Assembly (NCBI RefSeq): GCF_000972845.2
Contig: NC_040025.1
Span: forward strand, 22,644,021 to 22,708,020
Length of the DNA stretch: 64,000 bases
From: Larimichthys crocea
Taxonomy: Eukaryota; Chordata; Actinopteri; Sciaenidae
Reading direction: 5' to 3'
A program made the translations under genes and the position numbers. Position 1 is the stretch's first letter; each line of letters starts with the position of its first letter. The notes beneath the pieces were generated by a model. The model was not told the origin of the DNA and did no database searches. It saw nothing but the letters and a program-made list of their open reading frames with translations. This document shows positions 11,690 to 34,457 of the stretch, piece after piece.

Positions 11690-14600
11690 ATGTTTTCATT
11701 GTGTTTTCTATCATGTAATTATCATGTTTTCTATCATGTCATAATCATGTTTTATCTCATGTAATTATCATGTTTTCTGTCATGTAATTATCATGTTGTC
11801 TCTCATGTAATTATCATGTTTTCTATCATGTAATTTTCATGTTTTCTATCACATCATAATCATGTTTTCTATCATGTTTTCTATCATGTCATCATCATGT
11901 TTTCTATCATGTTATCTATCATGTCATTATCATGTTTTCTATCATGTCATTATCATGTTTTCTCTCATGTAATTATCATGTTTTCTATCATGTGATTATC
12001 ATGTTTTATATCATGTGATTATCATGTTTTCTATCATGTAATTATCATGTTTTCTATCATGTAATTATCATGTTTTCTATCATGTCATAATCATGTTTTC
12101 TCTCATGTCATCATCATGTTTTCTATCATGTCATAATCATGTTTTCTATCACGTCATCATCACGTTTTCTATAATGTCATCATCGTATTTTCTATCATGT
12201 CATAATCATGTTTTCTCTCATGTAATTATCATGTTTTCTATCATGTCATCATTATGTTTTCTCTCATGTAATTATCATGTTTTCTCTCATGTAATTATCA
12301 TGTTTTCTATCATGTCATCATCGTATTTTCTATCATGTCATAATCATGTTGTCTCTCATGTCATAATCATGTTTTCTGTCATGTTTTCTCTCATGTCATC
12401 ATCATGTTTTCTCTCATGTAATTATCATGTTTTCTATCATGTCATAATCATGTTTTCTCTCATGTAATTATCATGTTTTCTATCATGTCATAATCATGTT
12501 TTCTATCATGTCATCATCACGTTTTCTATAATGTCATCATCGTATTTTCTATCATGTCATAATCATGTTTTCTCTCATGTCATAATCATGTTTTCTATCA
12601 TGTTTTCTATCATGTCATTATCATGTTTTCTCTCATGTAATTATCATGTTTTCTATCATGTCATCATCATGTTTTCTCTCATGTAATTATCATGTTTTCT
12701 ATCATGTCATCATCATGTTTTCTCTCATGTAATTATCATGTTTTCTATCATGTCATAATCATGTTTTCTCTCATGTAATTATCATGTTTTCTATCATGTC
12801 ATCATCATGTTTTCTCTCATGTAATTATCATGTTTTCTATCATGTCATCATCATGTTTTCTCTCATGTAATTATCATGTTTTCTATCATGTCATCATCAT
12901 GTTTTCTCTCATGTAATTATCATGTTTTCTATCATGTCATCATCATGTTTTCTCTCATGTAATTATCATGTTTTCTATCATGTCATCATCATGTTTTCTC
13001 TCATGTCATTATCATGTTTTCTATCATGTCATTATCATGTTTTCTCTCATGTAATTATCATGTTTTCTATCATGTCATAATCATGTTTTCTCTCATGTAA
13101 TTATCATGTTTTCTATCATGTCATAATCATGTTTTCTCTCATGTAATTATCATGTTATCTATCATGTCATTATCATGTTTTCTATCATGTAATTATCATG
13201 TTTTCTATCATGTCATCATCATGTTTTCTCTCATGTAATTATCATGTTTTCTATCATGTCATTATCATGTTTTCTCTCATGTAATTATCATGTTTTCTAT
13301 CATGTCATCATCATGTTTTCTATCATGTAATTATCATGTTTTCTATCATGTCATCATCATGTTTTCTCTCATGTAATTATCATGTTTTCTATCATGTCAT
13401 CATCATGTTTTCTCTCATGTAATTATCATGTTTTCTATCATGTCATCATCATGTTTTCTCTCATGTAATTATCATGTTTTCTATCATGTCATCATCATGT
13501 TTTCTCTCATGTAATTATCATGTTTTCTATCATGTCATCATCATGTTTTCTCTCATGTAATTATCATGTTTTCTATCATGTCATCATCATGTTTTCTCTC
13601 ATGTAATTATCATGTTTTCTATCATGTCATCATCATGTTTTCTATCATGTAATTATCATGTTTTCTATCATGTCATCATCATGTTTTCTCTCATGTAATT
13701 ATCATGTTTTCTATCATGTCATCATCATGTTTTCTCTCATGTAATTATCATGTTTTCTATCATGTCATCATCATGTTTTCTCTCATGTAATTATCATGTT
13801 TTCTATCATGTCATCATCATGTTTTCTCTCATGTAATTATCATGTTTTCTATCATGTCATCATCATGTTTTCTCTCATGTAATTATCATGTTTTCTATCA
13901 TGTCATCATCATGTTTTCTCTCATGTAATTATCATGTTTTCTATCATGTCATCATCATGTTTTCTCTCATGTAATTATCATGTTTTCTATCATGTCATCA
14001 TCATGTTTTCTCTCATGTAATTATCATGTTTTCTATCATGTCATCATCATGTTTTCTCTCATGTAATTATCATGTTTTCTATCATGTCATTATCATGTTT
14101 TCTCTCATGTAATTATCATGTTTTCTATCATGTCATAATCATGTTTTCTCTCATGTAATTATCATGTTTTCTATCATGTCATCATCATGTTTTCTATCAT
14201 GTAATTATCATGTTTTCTATCATGTCATCATCATGTTTTCTCTCATGTAATTATCATGTTTTCTATCATGTCATAATCATGTTTTCTCTCATGTAATTAT
14301 CATGTTTTCTATCATGTCATCATCATGTTTTCTCTCATGTAATTATCATGTTTTCTATCATGTCATCATCATGTTTTCTCTCATGTAATTATCATGTTTT
14401 CTATCATGTCATCATCATGTTTTCTATCATGTCATTATCATGTTTTCTATCATGTCATTATCATGTTTTCTCTCATGTAATTATCATGTTTTCTATCATG
14501 TCATCATCGTATTTTCTATCATGTCATAATCATGTTTTCTCTCATGTCATAATCATGTTTTCTATCATGTTTTCTCTCATGTCATCATCATGTTTTCTCT

Positions 14601-17600
14601 CATGTAATTATCATGTTTTCTATCATGTCATAATCATGTTTTCTCTCATGTAATTATCATGTTTTCTATCATGTCATCATCATGTTTTCTCTCATGTAAT
14701 TATCATGTTTTCTATCATGTCATCATCATGTTTTCTCTCATGTAATTATCATGTTTTCTATCATGTCATCATCATGTTTTCTCTCATGTAATTATCATGT
14801 TTTCTATCATGTCATCATCATGTTTTCTCTCATGTATTTATCATGTTTTCTCTCATCATGTTTTCTATCATGTAATTATCATGTTTTCTATCATGTCATC
14901 ATCATGTTTTCTCTCATGTAATTATCATGTTTTCTATCATGTCATCATCATGTTTTCTCTCATGTAATTATCATGTTTTCTATCATGTCATCATCATGTT
15001 TTCTCTCATGTAATTATCATGTTTTCTATCATGTCATCATCATGTTTTCTCTCATGTAATTATCATGTTTTCTATCATGTCATCATCATGTTTTCTCTCA
15101 TGTAATTATCATGTTTTCTATCATGTCATCATCATGTTTTCTCTCATGTAATTATCATGTTTTCTATCATGTCATCATCATGTTTTCTCTCATGTAATTA
15201 TCATGTTTTCTATCATGTCATCATCATGTTTTCTCTCATGTAATTATCATGTTTTCTATCATGTCATCATCATGTTTTCTCTCATGTAATTATCATGTTT
15301 TCTATCATGTCATCATCATGTTTTCTCTCATGTAATTATCATGTTTTCTATCATGTCATCATCATGTTTTCTCTCATGTAATTATCATGTTTTCTATCAT
15401 GTCATCATCATGTTTTCTCTCATGTAATTATCATGTTTTCTATCATGTCATCATCATGTTTTCTCTCATGTAATTATCATGTTTTCTATCATGTCATCAT
15501 CATGTTTTCTCTCATGTAATTATCATGTTTTCTATCATGTCATCATCATGTTTTCTCTCATGTAATTATCATGTTTTCTATCATGTCATCATCATGTTTT
15601 CTCTCATGTAATTATCATGTTTTCTATCATGTCATCATCATGTTTTCTCTCATGTAATTATCATGTTTTCTATCATGTCATCATCATGTTTTCTCTCATG
15701 TAATTATCATGTTTTCTATCATGTCATCATCATGTTTTCTCTCATGTAATTATCATGTTTTCTATCATGTCATCATCATGTTTTCTCTCATGTAATTATC
15801 ATGTTTTCTATCATGTCATCATCATGTTTTCTCTCATGTAATTATCATGTTTTCTATCATGTCATCATCATGTTTTCTCTCATGTAATTATCATGTTTTC
15901 TATCATGTCATCATCATGTTTTCTCTCATGTAATTATCATGTTTTCTATCATGTCATCATCATGTTTTCTCTCATGTAATTATCATGTTTTCTATCATGT
16001 CATCATCATGTTTTCTCTCATGTAATTATCATGTTTTCTATCATGTCATCATCATGTTTTCTCTCATGTAATTATCATGTTTTCTATCATGTCATCATCA
16101 TGTTTTCTCTCATGTAATTATCATGTTTTCTATCATGTCATCATCATGTTTTCTCTCATGTAATTATCATGTTTTCTATCATGTCATCATCATGTTTTCT
16201 CTCATGTAATTATCATGTTTTCTATCATGTCATCATCATGTTTTCTCTCATGTAATTATCATGTTTTCTATCATGTCATCATCATGTTTTCTCTCATGTA
16301 ATTATCATGTTTTCTCTCATGTCATCATCATGTTTTCTCTCATGTAATTATCATGTTTTCTATCATGTCATCATCATGTTTTCTCTCATGTAATTATCAT
16401 GTTTTCTATCATGTCATCATCATGTTTTCTCTCATGTAATTATCATGTTTTCTATCATGTCATCATCATGTTTTCTCTCATGTAATTATCATGTTTTCTA
16501 TCATGTCATCATCATGTTTTCTCTCATGTAATTATCATGTTTTCTCTCATGTCATCATCATGTTTTCTCTCATGTAATTATCATGTTTTCTATCATGTCA
16601 TCATCATGTTTTCTCTCATGTAATTATCATGTTTTCTATCATGTCATCATCATGTTTTCTCTCATGTAATTATCATGTTTTCTATCATGTCATCATCATG
16701 TTTTCTCTCATGTAATTATCATGTTTTCTATCATGTCATCATCATGTTTTCTCTCATGTAATTATCATGTTTTCTATCATGTCATCATCATGTTTTCTCT
16801 CATGTAATTATCATGTTTTCTCTCATGTCATCATCATGTTTTCTCTCATGTAATTATCATGTTTTCTATCATGTCATCATCATGTTTTCTCTCATGTAAT
16901 TATCATGTTTTCTATCATGTCATCATCATGTTTTCTCTCATGTAATTATCATGTTTTCTATCATGTCATCATCATGTTTTCTCTCATGTAATTATCATGT
17001 TTTCTATCATGTCATCATCATGTTTTCTCTCATGTAATTATCATGTTTTCTATCATGTCATCATCATGTTTTCTCTCATGTAATTATCATGTTTTCTATC
17101 ATGTCATCATCATGTTTTCTCTCATGTAATTATCATGTTTTCTATCATGTCATCATCATGTTTTCTCTCATGTAATTATCATGTTTTCTATCATGTCATC
17201 ATCATGTTTTCTCTCATGTAATTATCATGTTTTCTATCATGTCATCATCATGTTTTCTCTCATGTAATTATCATGTTTTCTATCATGTCATCATCATGTT
17301 TTCTCTCATGTAATTATCATGTTTTCTATCATGTCATCATCATGTTTTCTCTCATGTAATTATCATGTTTTCTATCATGTCATCATCATGTTTTCTCTCA
17401 TGTAATTATCATGTTTTCTATCATGTCATCATCATGTTTTCTCTCATGTAATTATCATGTTTTCTATCATGTCATCATCATGTTTTCTCTCATGTAATTA
17501 TCATGTTTTCTATCATGTCATCATCATGTTTTCTCTCATGTAATTATCATGTTTTCTATCATGTCATCATCATGTTTTCTCTCATGTAATTATCATGTTT

Positions 17601-20600
17601 TCTATCATGTCATCATCATGTTTTCTCTCATGTAATTATCATGTTTTCTATCATGTCATCATCATGTTTTCTCTCATGTAATTATCATGTTTTCTATCAT
17701 GTCATCATCATGTTTTCTCTCATGTAATTATCATGTTTTCTATCATGTCATCATCATGTTTTCTCTCATGTAATTATCATGTTTTCTATCATGTCATCAT
17801 CATGTTTTCTCTCATGTAATTATCATGTTTTCTATCATGTCATCATCATGTTTTCTCTCATGTAATTATCATGTTTTCTATCATGTCATCATCATGTTTT
17901 CTCTCATGTAATTATCATGTTTTCTATCATGTCATCATCATGTTTTCTCTCATGTAATTATCATGTTTTCTATCATGTCATCATCATGTTTTCTCTCATG
18001 TAATTATCATGTTTTCTATCATGTCATCATCATGTTTTCTCTCATGTAATTATCATGTTTTCTATCATGTCATCATCATGTTTTCTCTCATGTAATTATC
18101 ATGTTTTCTATCATGTCATCATCATGTTTTCTCTCATGTAATTATCATGTTTTCTATCATGTCATCATCATGTTTTCTCTCATGTAATTATCATGTTTTC
18201 TATCATGTCATCATCATGTTTTCTCTCATGTAATTATCATGTTTTCTATCATGTCATCATCATGTTTTCTCTCATGTAATTATCATGTTTTCTATCATGT
18301 CATCATCATGTTTTCTCTCATGTAATTATCATGTTTTCTATCATGTCATCATCATGTTTTCTCTCATGTAATTATCATGTTTTCTATCATGTCATCATCA
18401 TGTTTTCTCTCATGTAATTATCATGTTTTCTATCATGTCATCATCATGTTTTCTCTCATGTAATTATCATGTTTTCTATCATGTCATCATCATGTTTTCT
18501 CTCATGTAATTATCATGTTTTCTATCATGTCATCATCATGTTTTCTCTCATGTAATTATCATGTTTTCTATCATGTCATCATCATGTTTTCTCTCATGTA
18601 ATTATCATGTTTTCTATCATGTCATCATCATGTTTTCTCTCATGTAATTATCATGTTTTCTATCATGTCATCATCATGTTTTCTCTCATGTAATTATCAT
18701 GTTTTCTATCATGTCATCATCATGTTTTCTCTCATGTAATTATCATGTTTTCTATCATGTCATCATCATGTTTTCTCTCATGTAATTATCATGTTTTCTA
18801 TCATGTCATCATCATGTTTTCTCTCATGTAATTATCATGTTTTCTATCATGTCATCATCATGTTTTCTCTCATGTAATTATCATGTTTTCTATCATGTCA
18901 TCATCATGTTTTCTCTCATGTAATTATCATGTTTTCTATCATGTCATCATCATGTTTTCTCTCATGTAATTATCATGTTTTCTATCATGTCATCATCATG
19001 TTTTCTCTCATGTAATTATCATGTTTTCTATCATGTCATCATCATGTTTTCTCTCATGTAATTATCATGTTTTCTATCATGTCATTATCATGTTTTCTCT
19101 CATGTAATTATCATGTTTTCTATCATGTCATCATCATGTTTTCTCTCATGTAATTATCATGTTTTCTATCATGTCATCATCATGTTTTCTCTCATGTAAT
19201 TATCATGTTTTCTATCATGTCATCATCATGTTTTCTCTCATGTAATTATCATGTTTTCTATCATGTCATCATCATGTTTTCTCTCATGTAATTATCATGT
19301 TTTCTATCATGTCATCATCATGTTTTCTATCATGTAATTATCATGTTTTCTATCATGTCATCATCATGTTTTCTCTCATGTAATTATCATGTTTTCTATC
19401 ATGTCATAATCATGTTTTCTCTCATGTAATTATCATGTTTTCTATCATGTCATAATCATGTTTTCTATCATGTCATCATCACGTTTTCTATAATGTCATC
19501 ATCGTGTTTTCTATCATGTCATAATCATGTTTTCTCTCATGTCATAATCATGTTTTCTATCATGTTTTCTATCATGTCATAATCATGTTTTCTATCATGT
19601 TTTCTATCATGTCATTATCATGTTTTCTATCATGTCATCATCGTGTTTTCTATCATGTCATTATCATGTTTTCTATCATGTCATAATCATGTTTTCTATC
19701 ATGTTTTCTATCATGTCATTATCATGTTTTCTATCATGTCATCATCATGTTTTCTATCATGTCATAATCATGTTTTCTCTCATGTCATAATCATGTTTTC
19801 TATCATGTTTTCTCTCATGTCATAATCATGTTTTCTATCATGTTTTCTATCATGTCATTATCATGTTTTCTATCATGTCATCATCATGTTTTCTATCATG
19901 TAATTATCATGTTTTCTCTCATGTCATAATCATGTTTTCTATCATGTTTTCTATCATGTCATAATCATGTTTTCTCTCATGTCATAATCATGTTTTCTAT
20001 CATGTTTTCTCTCATGTCATAATCATGTTTTCTATCATGTTTTCTATCATGTCATAATCATGTTTTCTCTCATGTCATAATCATGTTTTCTATCATGTTT
20101 TCTCTCATGTCATAATCATGTTTTCTATCATGTTTTCTATCATGTCATTATCATGTTTTCTATCATGTCATTATCATGTTTTCTATCATGTAATTATCAT
20201 GTTTTCTCTCATGTCATCATCGTGTTTTCTATCATGTAATTATCATGTTTTCTATCATGTCATCATCATGTTTTCTCTCATGTAATTACCATGTTTTCTA
20301 TCATGTCATTATCATGTTTTCTCTCATGTAATTATCATGTTTTCTATCATGTCATAATCATGTTTTCTATCACGTCATCATCACATTTTCTATAATGTCA
20401 TCATCGTATTTTTTTATCATGTCATAATCATGTTTTCTCTCATGTAATTATCATGTTTTCTATCATGTCATCATCATGTTTTCTCTCATGTAATTATCAT
20501 GTTTTCTCTCATGTAATTATCATGTTTTCTCTCATGTCATCATCGTGTTTTCTATCATGTCATCATCATGTTTTCTGTTATGTCATTATCATGTTTTCTA

Positions 20601-20895
20601 TCATGTCATCATCGTGTTTTCTATCATGTCATCATCATGTTTTCTCTCATGTCATAATCATGTTTTCTATCATGTCATAATCATGTTTCCTATCATGTCA
20701 TTATCATGTTTTCTATCATGTCATCATCGTGTTTTCTATCATGTCATCATCATGTTTTCCCTCATGTCATAATCATGTTTCCTATCATGTCATAATCATG
20801 TTTTCTATCATGTCATCATCATAATTTCTCTCATGTCTTTATATCATTTTTTCTATTGTGTCTTCATCATGTTTTCTATCATGTCATTATCATGT
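11690..20895. repeat. 9.2-kb tandem satellite, 23-bp monomer in 46-bp dimers
   Basis: About 400 tandem monomers. Each monomer is a 12-bp half, ATCATGTTTTCT, plus an 11-bp half of the type (A/C)TCATGTnATn. Two monomer types differing at three positions (one with CTCATGTAATT, the other with ATCATGTCATC) alternate, giving a 46-bp higher-order unit. From about 12,600 to 19,400 the dimers are nearly identical; both ends (11,690-12,600 and 19,400-20,895) hold mixed monomer types, point variants and extra 12-bp halves. A marked variant (CTCATGTCATC) recurs at 16314, 16544 and 16820, spacings of exactly 5 and 6 dimers. The open frames across it (for example 12093-12467 and 14348-14653) are artefacts of the repeat. 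No gene or transposon interrupts the array. Confidence 0.98.
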
Positions 20896-20962
20896 AGCCT
20901 GTCTCTGCACAGTGACTGGGCCCTTTTCCAGTTTGTCTGTTTAACTGCAGATCAGTGTAAAG

Positions 20963-21572
20963 CAGGGATGATATGGCCAGGGGGCCAATCACGGCCCACG
21001 TTTAAATTTCATGTAGCCCACAGCTTTATTTTTATAATGTATTATTTATGGCCTGCTAGGATTGTCAGATATTGTATGGTATGCACTAAACATTAGCTCT
21101 GAGGACATAACTGCTGGTGTTATATATCTGTAGATATAAAATATTACTTTCAGAATGATCTTGTGAAAGAGAAGAGCAAGTGATATGTTTTAAACCTAAA
21201 TGTTAACAAACTTTGCACCACTCATAAAAAGTCATGTTTAGAATGCATATGAGGTTCAGATTTGTATTAACGTCATGCAAGTTTAACATATTCCATACAA
21301 TTACATTCTTTGTTATCTGACTCCAGATGTGAAAGAAAGGAAGAACTGGTTTTTAGATTTGTTCACACCTGATTGGCTTAGATTTGGTTATTTGTTAGGT
21401 TTATTTTTTGTCATTTAAAAAAAAAGAGAGAATTGTGACAATGAAAACTAAATTATTACAGAACAGTGCAGTTATTGGTATTTTTTTCATTTTTAAAATG
21501 TTATTATTAGCCCCAGGGCATCTTCACATTGTCAAATCTGGCACACTTTAAAAAAAAGTTTGGACACCCATG
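20963..21572. mobile_element. Non-autonomous hAT transposon, 610 bp
   Basis: Flanked by a perfect 8-bp duplication GTGTAAAG at 20955-20962 and 21573-21580, the target-site size of hAT elements. The right end read inward (CATGGGTGTCCAAACTTTTT) matches the common hAT-Charlie-type terminus; the left end (CAGGGATGATATGGCCAG) is a diverged version. There is no transposase frame inside. It begins only 67 bp after the satellite ends. Confidence 0.75.
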
Positions 21573-21580
21573 GTGTAAAG

Positions 21581-23689
21581 AATAGTTACTCATGTGAGAT
21601 AGTTACTCACAGAGATTTTGTTCTTTTCAGTCCTTACATCTTTAATTACAGTAACTTGTGAAGCACATACATGCATTTATGATGTATTACTTGTGTTAAT
21701 TCATGTACCCAAAGTGTCAGAAAGCAAAACTAACATGTCTAGCAAAACTAGACATGTGTCTTTAAATTCTTGCCTGTCCTATTTCTGAACACTGGACCAG
21801 GTTTTACTCATTATTCATGAATCCGCCCTGCAGCTGTCTTACCAGGGCTTGGCCAATCAGTGCACTCACAACTGGTGAGATGTGTTGGGCCCTCATCTGA
21901 TTGGCTGGCAGCTTCTCTGGCGAGGGCCAGGCAAGAGATCAGTGGAGGATCTCTTGCATGGCCTGTCTATACATCCTCTATATATATATATATATATAGC
22001 AGAGGTTTAAATGTTGAGCAGGGCCACAATGACCACAACAGGGACTACCCTGTCTCCCCTCAGTGCACTGCAAAATATATTTAAGAATATTATTTATAAA
22101 AAAAAATTTCAGCACCATATTTATTAATGGTTGTATCAGTGTATAATAATAATAATACGTTGCTGCCAATAAAATAAAATAAACAAAATATTTTGACCTC
22201 TTCTCCTGAAATGACTGTGACAATGTGATTTATTCTTGATAAAGAGTATCTTCTCAAAACTTTATTGATCAATCTCTTCCAAACATATCGCAGTGAAAAT
22301 TTAATCACAATTGACCTGATGTGTATAAATAGGAATAAAAAGAGGAATGTGTCTGAAAACAATATTATTCCAGCTTTATGGGCAACAGTACATGAATAGA
22401 TAATAATTATGAATCCCTCACTCTTTTGAATGTCTTTACAAGACAGGGCATCAAGATAATGTAGTAGCACTAAATATTGCACTTTTTATGGAAAAAGTTA
22501 CCCTGGCAAAATATACAATTAGTTAGGGCCCCAGCAATAACATTTCTATTTATGAATGTGGTAGTCAATAATCTATGAAATGAAACTCTACCACACAAAG
22601 CTTCTGGATGTAGTTTTCATGATTCACCTGATACACGTGAATCGTGGGCGCTTCAAAGATTAGATACAAACCAATGAACTTTAGCTATTCAGTGTCAAGG
22701 CCAATGGTGTGTTTACTGTCACGTTAGTGTAAATTCCATGTTCCAGCTCATGTGCAATTTATGACAAATCATTAATAAAAACAGTGCAATGTCATTGTAA
22801 AGCCATCTTGTATTTATTACAAAATATATCCAAAATATTTGCCATCCACTGGAACAGGAAAACACACTATGACTGAACACACACACAAGCACGCACACAA
22901 ACACACACACACACACACACACACGCACGCACATGTACAGTAGTAAATGGGCACTGGAACACACTTTACTTTGATAGTTAGTACTGGAAATGTGCTAAGT
23001 GCAAAGGTTAGTTTTACAATCTAATCTCAGAATGAAGGGACTGATGATTTGTTGTAAAGTCTCATCAGGCACTTGTAGCCTTTTTTTAGTTATCCTGCTA
23101 TGATAGACTCGTTACGAAGCTTATATACCATTTCTGCTATATTCTTCCATATTCTAAAACTTACTTAAGTCTTTTTTGGTAGAACCAGGACTCAAGTCTG
23201 CTTTGCGATACTGCTGAGTTCACACAGTTGTGTGGGCTGCTTCAAACTATGACACTACATTCTTGTTCACAAACCCCCCTGATGAAGAAATGAAATGATG
23301 CAGAATCTGTAGTAAGCAGCATTGTTCTGAAGTTCCCACTGACAACCACAAACATTCACTGCTTAGGTCACAAAGTTGCTTCATTTGGCATCAGGGAAGC
23401 AGAAATGATTCATTTGAACCCAAAACCTGATAGCATTCTTAAATGTAGAAATAAAAGCTCCATAAAACACAGAAAATTAATATAGTCCCACAGAATAGTC
23501 TGATTAGCTTATATGGATCCTTTCCTATCCAACATAGTGATTGGTCAAAAGAAACCAGTGTCTCTTTGAAAGCACTTGGAAGACTTCTGAGGTCTGTTTT
23601 CATTGAACAAAATTATTAGTCCATTTCAAATTGTCCATCTTTCCCAGGTTTACTGCTCTGTGAGCTAGTGTAGCGCTGCTTTCAGGTTC
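21581..23689. other. Intergenic and hmgcr 3' UTR
   Basis: No coding frame of note. The hmgcr stop codon is at 23690-23692, so the right part is its 3' UTR. On the minus strand, AATAAA signals occur at 22818-22813 (about 870 bp after the stop) and near 22,260; either could end the message. A short (TA)n run lies at 21,978-21,998. Confidence 0.5.
22876..22933. repeat. (CA)n microsatellite
   Basis: An interrupted CA run with CACG and CAAG variants, in the probable hmgcr 3' UTR. Confidence 0.9.
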
Positions 23690-32011
<8,322 letters not shown>

Positions 32012-32824
32012 GGTGCAACAGAGCTACCAAATAACACAAGTTGAGTAATGTGAGCTGGGAGAAGCTGACTGTACACCATTAGTGGAGGAACAAAAGCATT
32101 CGCATTTACAATCTGATGACAGGAAACACAGCCACAGTGCAAATCAAAGCTCATTTATACTGTTCCATTGGTTTTTCAAGGAGAATTATAATGTTTGTAT
32201 ATTTGACTGTTCCCATTTTATGCTACATTGATGTATTCTTTTGTTCTTAACTTTCTTTTCTCTGATTCAGTTCTGACATTAAATTTTGTCTTTTTACTCC
32301 TTACAATAAGATAGATAGTGAAATAATTATGAAATGAAAACTAAAACAGTAAACATAACTGGAAGTTTAATAATTATAAACAAACACACACATTGAACAT
32401 TATGAATTGATCTAAATTTCCCCATGCATCGTTTATAGCATTATGTTCTGTAAAACAAACAAACACTTTAATTGTGAAAACTCTTGTGACAGACGATTTC
32501 ATAGAATGGTGTATGGAAAAGCCAAAAGTCATTAAGACATTAGTTTAAATACATATACTTTTTAATTCAAAGCTGACTTATTTTATCATGAACAGTGGGG
32601 TATTTTATGTTTTTGGTTTATTTTTGTGAATAGGTGGGAAACTTTGTAATAAACTGAATTAAATGGCATGGGGCTGTTTTAAATCAAAAAAAATTCTAAG
32701 AGGAATTATAGGCTCTGCTGTAGTGTTAAGTCCAGCCGCAGCACGGTGGATTTAGTCTACCATGTCGCCTGTAGAGACTATATTTACTCCAAAGGAACAT
32801 AATAAGCAGATAAACTTGACTTAC

Positions 32825-33070
32825 TTTGAGCGGCTGTTGGACGGGGAGCAGTTTCCAGTCTCCTGCTGTGCCACAAAGCCAGTCTATCAGCACCGTCCCT
32901 GAGGCTGACTGAACACCGATGGAGCGATGGCACGCTACTACATCTTTCGACCCTTCAGCCAATCATGTCGGCCATCTGCTTCACGAGGGCTTTATCCACG
33001 CCCCGTTTCCTAGGCGACAGCAGTAATGGGGCGTGGCTAGAGCGAGGACGTCTAATCTCACCATGCGCGG
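32825..33070 (-). promoter_or_regulatory. hmgcr: hmgcr 5' UTR exon and probable promoter
   Basis: Read on the minus strand, a non-coding exon ends at 32825 with CTCAAA|GTAAGTC, 814 bp upstream of the coding exon, as in other vertebrate hmgcr genes where exon 1 is untranslated. Further upstream lie a CCAAT motif (32959-32963, plus-strand sense) and two GC-rich boxes (CACGCCCCG near 32,997 and GGGGCGTGG near 33,028). NF-Y and Sp1 sites support sterol control by SREBP in this family; I did not find a convincing sterol-response element by eye. The transcription start is not fixed. Confidence 0.6.
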
Positions 33071-34133
33071 ACACGCGTGGAGTGACAGCACAGATCAGGT
33101 ACAGATCAGTGTGCTCTATTTTCGACTCTCGCGCTTTTGTCAGATTCAGTTGTGTATCAGAGGCCTAACATGTACACCTTGACTTTACAAGTAATACTAA
33201 TAAATCATACAAAATATAATCAAAATTGTGTTTCACAGATATAAAGGAACCTGGCGTTTTTATGAATGTTTTCTGAACCAGAAATTAATAAAGGAACAGC
33301 TTTAACGGTTTTTCTTTTACAGCCCCTATATGCATATTTTACTGTTAAAGGTTCTGCAGAAACGAGCTTTAAAAAGTCCATTCTGACATGGTGTCCCAGG
33401 GTTTCTGGAACAGTATCTGTTCAGACATCATTTCATGCTCACAGTGTAAAGGTGGATGACTCAAGGTTCAAGGACTAATCCTTTGTTTGGTTTTTATCAT
33501 AAGTTTTCAATTTCTTAAAATTGGGTAATTTGCATACATTAGAACAGAAATGTGAACATTTGATAAAGCCAGATTTAACATTCTTTTTAACATTGTAACG
33601 TTTTTTACAGAGGGAATTTTGTCTTTTTATCACTCCATAAATAAGAATAAAAACTGTTGTATAAATTATGCTATAAATGATATATGAACACACCTCTCTG
33701 TAAAGACTACAGAAACTTTATGTTTAAATATACAAATGAGGCATTATCTTATGGTAACTTTGAATTTACAAATGGACAAAGTGTAGTAGAAGAAACACCT
33801 ACGTGTGTATTTGTGGTAGTTCTTTTCTGTCAAACCTTACTCTTACATACATATGTACATATACACTGTTGCATACAAGGACCCTAGTCATACATCTCAT
33901 ATGAATGAGGCTGGTAGAAAGACGATCAGAGACATACACCAGCTGAAAAGGCAAAACACGACAAGCAGATCAAATCTGCATGAGAGAGGAAGAGAATGAG
34001 ACAGCGGAGGACTCAGGACCCCAAACAAGGTTTTTTAAAATTCAAAATATATTTGAACTCACTGATTGACGTTTTGTTAGTTAGAGTTATGAGACAGCAG
34101 ACTGGATGTTTGAAAATAAAACCATCCATAATT
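33071..34133. other. Intergenic, nothing recognised
   Basis: AT-rich sequence upstream of hmgcr with short frames only; no splice-supported exon, RNA gene or transposon terminus was seen. Confidence 0.5.
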
Positions 34134-34457
34134 TGTTACTTCTAGGCTGGACTATTGTAACTCTTTGTTATCAGGCTGCTCTAATAAGTCTTTTAGGACT
34201 TTGCAGTTAATTCAGAATGCTGCTGCATGTGTTCTGACAGGAACAAAGATCAGAGATCACATCTCTCCCATTTTGGCTTCCTTGCATTGGCTACCTGTTA
34301 AATCTAGAATATAATTTAAAATTCTTCTCCTTACTTATAAAGCTCTTCATGATCAGGCTCCATCCTATCTAAGAGAGCTCATAATACCTTACTACCCCTC
34401 TAGAACACTGCGCTCTCAGGATGCTGGGTTCCTTGTGGTTCCTATAGTCTCCAAAAG

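Noticed and set aside
12093..12467. Long frame of MFSIMSSSCFLSC-type repeats, and similar ones at 14348 and 19643-20772
   Set aside because: They arise from the 23-bp satellite wherever the variant monomers lack the TAA of CATGTAATT. No start context, splice sites or non-repeat sequence supports a protein.
11690..20895. Regular spacing suggesting a CRISPR array
   Set aside because: There are no unique spacers: the whole unit repeats, and the surrounding genes are those of a vertebrate.
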